From the NCBI GenBank assembly GCA_946531785.1, contig CAMNAT010000132.1:1-6443 (forward strand): DNA of 6,443 nucleotides, in the 5' to 3' direction. Positions 5,812-6,443 of this stretch are shown piece by piece. The stretch is from an uncultured Oscillospiraceae bacterium (GTDB lineage: Bacteria > Bacillota > Clostridia > UBA1381). Each line of letters opens with the position of its first letter. Positions within the stretch are counted from its first letter, which is position 1. Under the pieces are notes generated by a model. That model made no database searches and had not been told where the DNA came from. It saw only the letters and a list, made by a program, of their open reading frames with translations. The position numbers were made by a program, and so were the translations under genes.

Positions 5812-6443
5812 ATGTTTGTATCAAAGGATCTTTCGGTAAATGAACAGAATCATCTTGTGATAGGAAAAAATGATACGGTAGAGCTGGCGCGCCGGTTCGG
5901 CACGCCTCTCTATGTTATTGATGAGGAGCTGTTCAGAGAAAACTGCCGCGTATATAAGGATGCGATAGACCGCTACTACGGCGGCAACGGACTTGCTCTC
6001 TATGCAAATAAGGCGCTGTGTACGGTGTACACGATGCGGCTTGCAATGGAGGAGGGGCTCGATGCGGATGTTGTGTCCGGCGGCGAGCTGTACACCGCGA
6101 TCAAGGCGGGCTTCCCGATGGACAAGGTGTATTTTCACGGCAACAACAAGACCTATGAGGAGCTTGTGATGGCGGTGGAAAACGGCGTCGGCAACATTAT
6201 TGTCGATAATGAGTATGAGCTTGAAACACTAAATGCTATAGCGCGTGAGCGCGGCGTTGTACAGAGCATAATGTTCCGCATAAAGCCAGGTATCGACGCG
6301 CACACGCATGATTTTATCCGTACCGGTCAGATAGACTCAAAGTTCGGCGTGGCTCTGGAAAACGGCGAGGCATTTGAGATATATAAGCGCGCATGTGAGC
6401 TGGAAAATGTCAACCCGGACGGATTGCATTGTCATATCGGCTC
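5812..6443 (+). CDS. lysA: diaminopimelate decarboxylase (partial, 3' end outside window)
   Basis: LysA is a PLP enzyme that decarboxylates meso-diaminopimelate to L-lysine, the last step of the DAP pathway, in the cytoplasm. The window holds 210 codons plus 2 nt of a family that is usually 410-430 aa. It covers most of the fold-III alanine-racemase-like barrel. Visible motifs are F-G-T-P-L-Y-V-I-D (29-37), the PLP lysine Lys67 in YANKAL, D-A-D-V-V-S-G-G-E-L (84-93), FHGNNKT (108-114), RIKPGIDAHTH (156-166), GQIDSKFG (172-179) and HCHIGS (206 onward). No break is seen. The start is ambiguous: ATG 5812 lies 11 nt after GAAAGG (5795-5800), whereas the adjacent in-frame TTG 5809 lies at 8 nt; the frame is closed just upstream by TGA 5806-5808. 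The gene follows clpX after a short gap without a terminator, so it may be read from the tig promoters, from a weak internal promoter, or from both. No lysine riboswitch fits in the gap. Confidence 0.95.
   Translation, partial: MFVSKDLSVNEQNHLVIGKNDTVELARRFGTPLYVIDEELFRENCRVYKDAIDRYYGGNGLALYANKALCTVYTMRLAMEEGLDADVVSGGELYTAIKAGFPMDKVYFHGNNKTYEELVMAVENGVGNIIVDNEYELETLNAIARERGVVQSIMFRIKPGIDAHTHDFIRTGQIDSKFGVALENGEAFEIYKRACELENVNPDGLHCHIG

Noticed and set aside
5336..5824. 162-codon reverse-strand open frame opposite the clpX 3' half
   Set aside because: Its Ser/Ile-rich low-complexity composition is the complement of Asp/Glu/Lys-rich coding on the + strand, and the conserved ClpX explains the region.
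5821..6138. 105-codon reverse-strand open frame opposite lysA
   Set aside because: LysA motifs cover this stretch on the + strand, and the reverse peptide has no recognisable features.
1..6443. Mobile elements, CRISPR arrays, tRNA or rRNA genes, phage or defence genes
   Set aside because: I saw no spaced repeat array, terminal inverted repeats, transposase or integrase motifs, or tRNA-like cloverleaf; the window is filled by housekeeping and transporter genes.

Overview
The window reads as an ordinary chromosomal segment from a low-to-mid GC Firmicute of the class Clostridia. An Oscillospiraceae/Ruminococcus-like host is the best guess, but that is inference. The signs are the tig-clpP-clpX order, AGGAGG-type ribosome binding sites about 8 nt before the start, frequent ATA (Ile) and AGA/AGG (Arg) codons, and AT-rich intergenic DNA between genes of intermediate GC. 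All real genes are on the + strand and cover nearly the whole window.

Positions 1-2322 hold the end of one tightly packed, translationally overlapping transcription unit. It contains the last 29 codons of a probable FAD-dependent dehydrogenase (COG2509-like), a 10-helix DMT/EamA transporter whose start overlaps it, and a 12-helix MATE exporter whose start overlaps the DMT gene. The promoter of this unit lies to the left of the window. The substrates cannot be told from sequence.

Positions 2323-2524 are the only sizeable non-coding stretch (202 nt, very AT-rich). It holds a possible weak AU-rich terminator for the left unit, then two candidate sigma-A promoters in tandem, each with a perfect TATAAT. 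Several short dyads and direct repeats sit around them, including a perfect 8+8 inverted repeat at the predicted start of the second promoter. No CtsR or CIRCE heat-shock operator was recognised.

Positions 2525-6443 hold the second unit: trigger factor (tig), ClpP protease, ClpX unfoldase and the first 210 codons of diaminopimelate decarboxylase (lysA), which runs off the right edge. Trigger factor folds nascent chains as they leave the ribosome, and ClpX unfolds tagged proteins and feeds them to ClpP, so the unit couples folding and degradation. The tig-clpP gap carries a very strong perfect hairpin with a GAAA loop that is not a standard terminator. The clpX-lysA gap is only 25-28 nt, which places a lysine/peptidoglycan-precursor gene where many Firmicutes have lon. 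A candidate lysA promoter lies in the 3' end of clpX.

No mobile element, CRISPR array, rRNA, tRNA or riboswitch was seen. I found no convincing new biological system. The most useful points are the tig control region, the tig-clpP hairpin, the lysA linkage, a 3-residue insertion in ClpP, and start-codon ambiguities.
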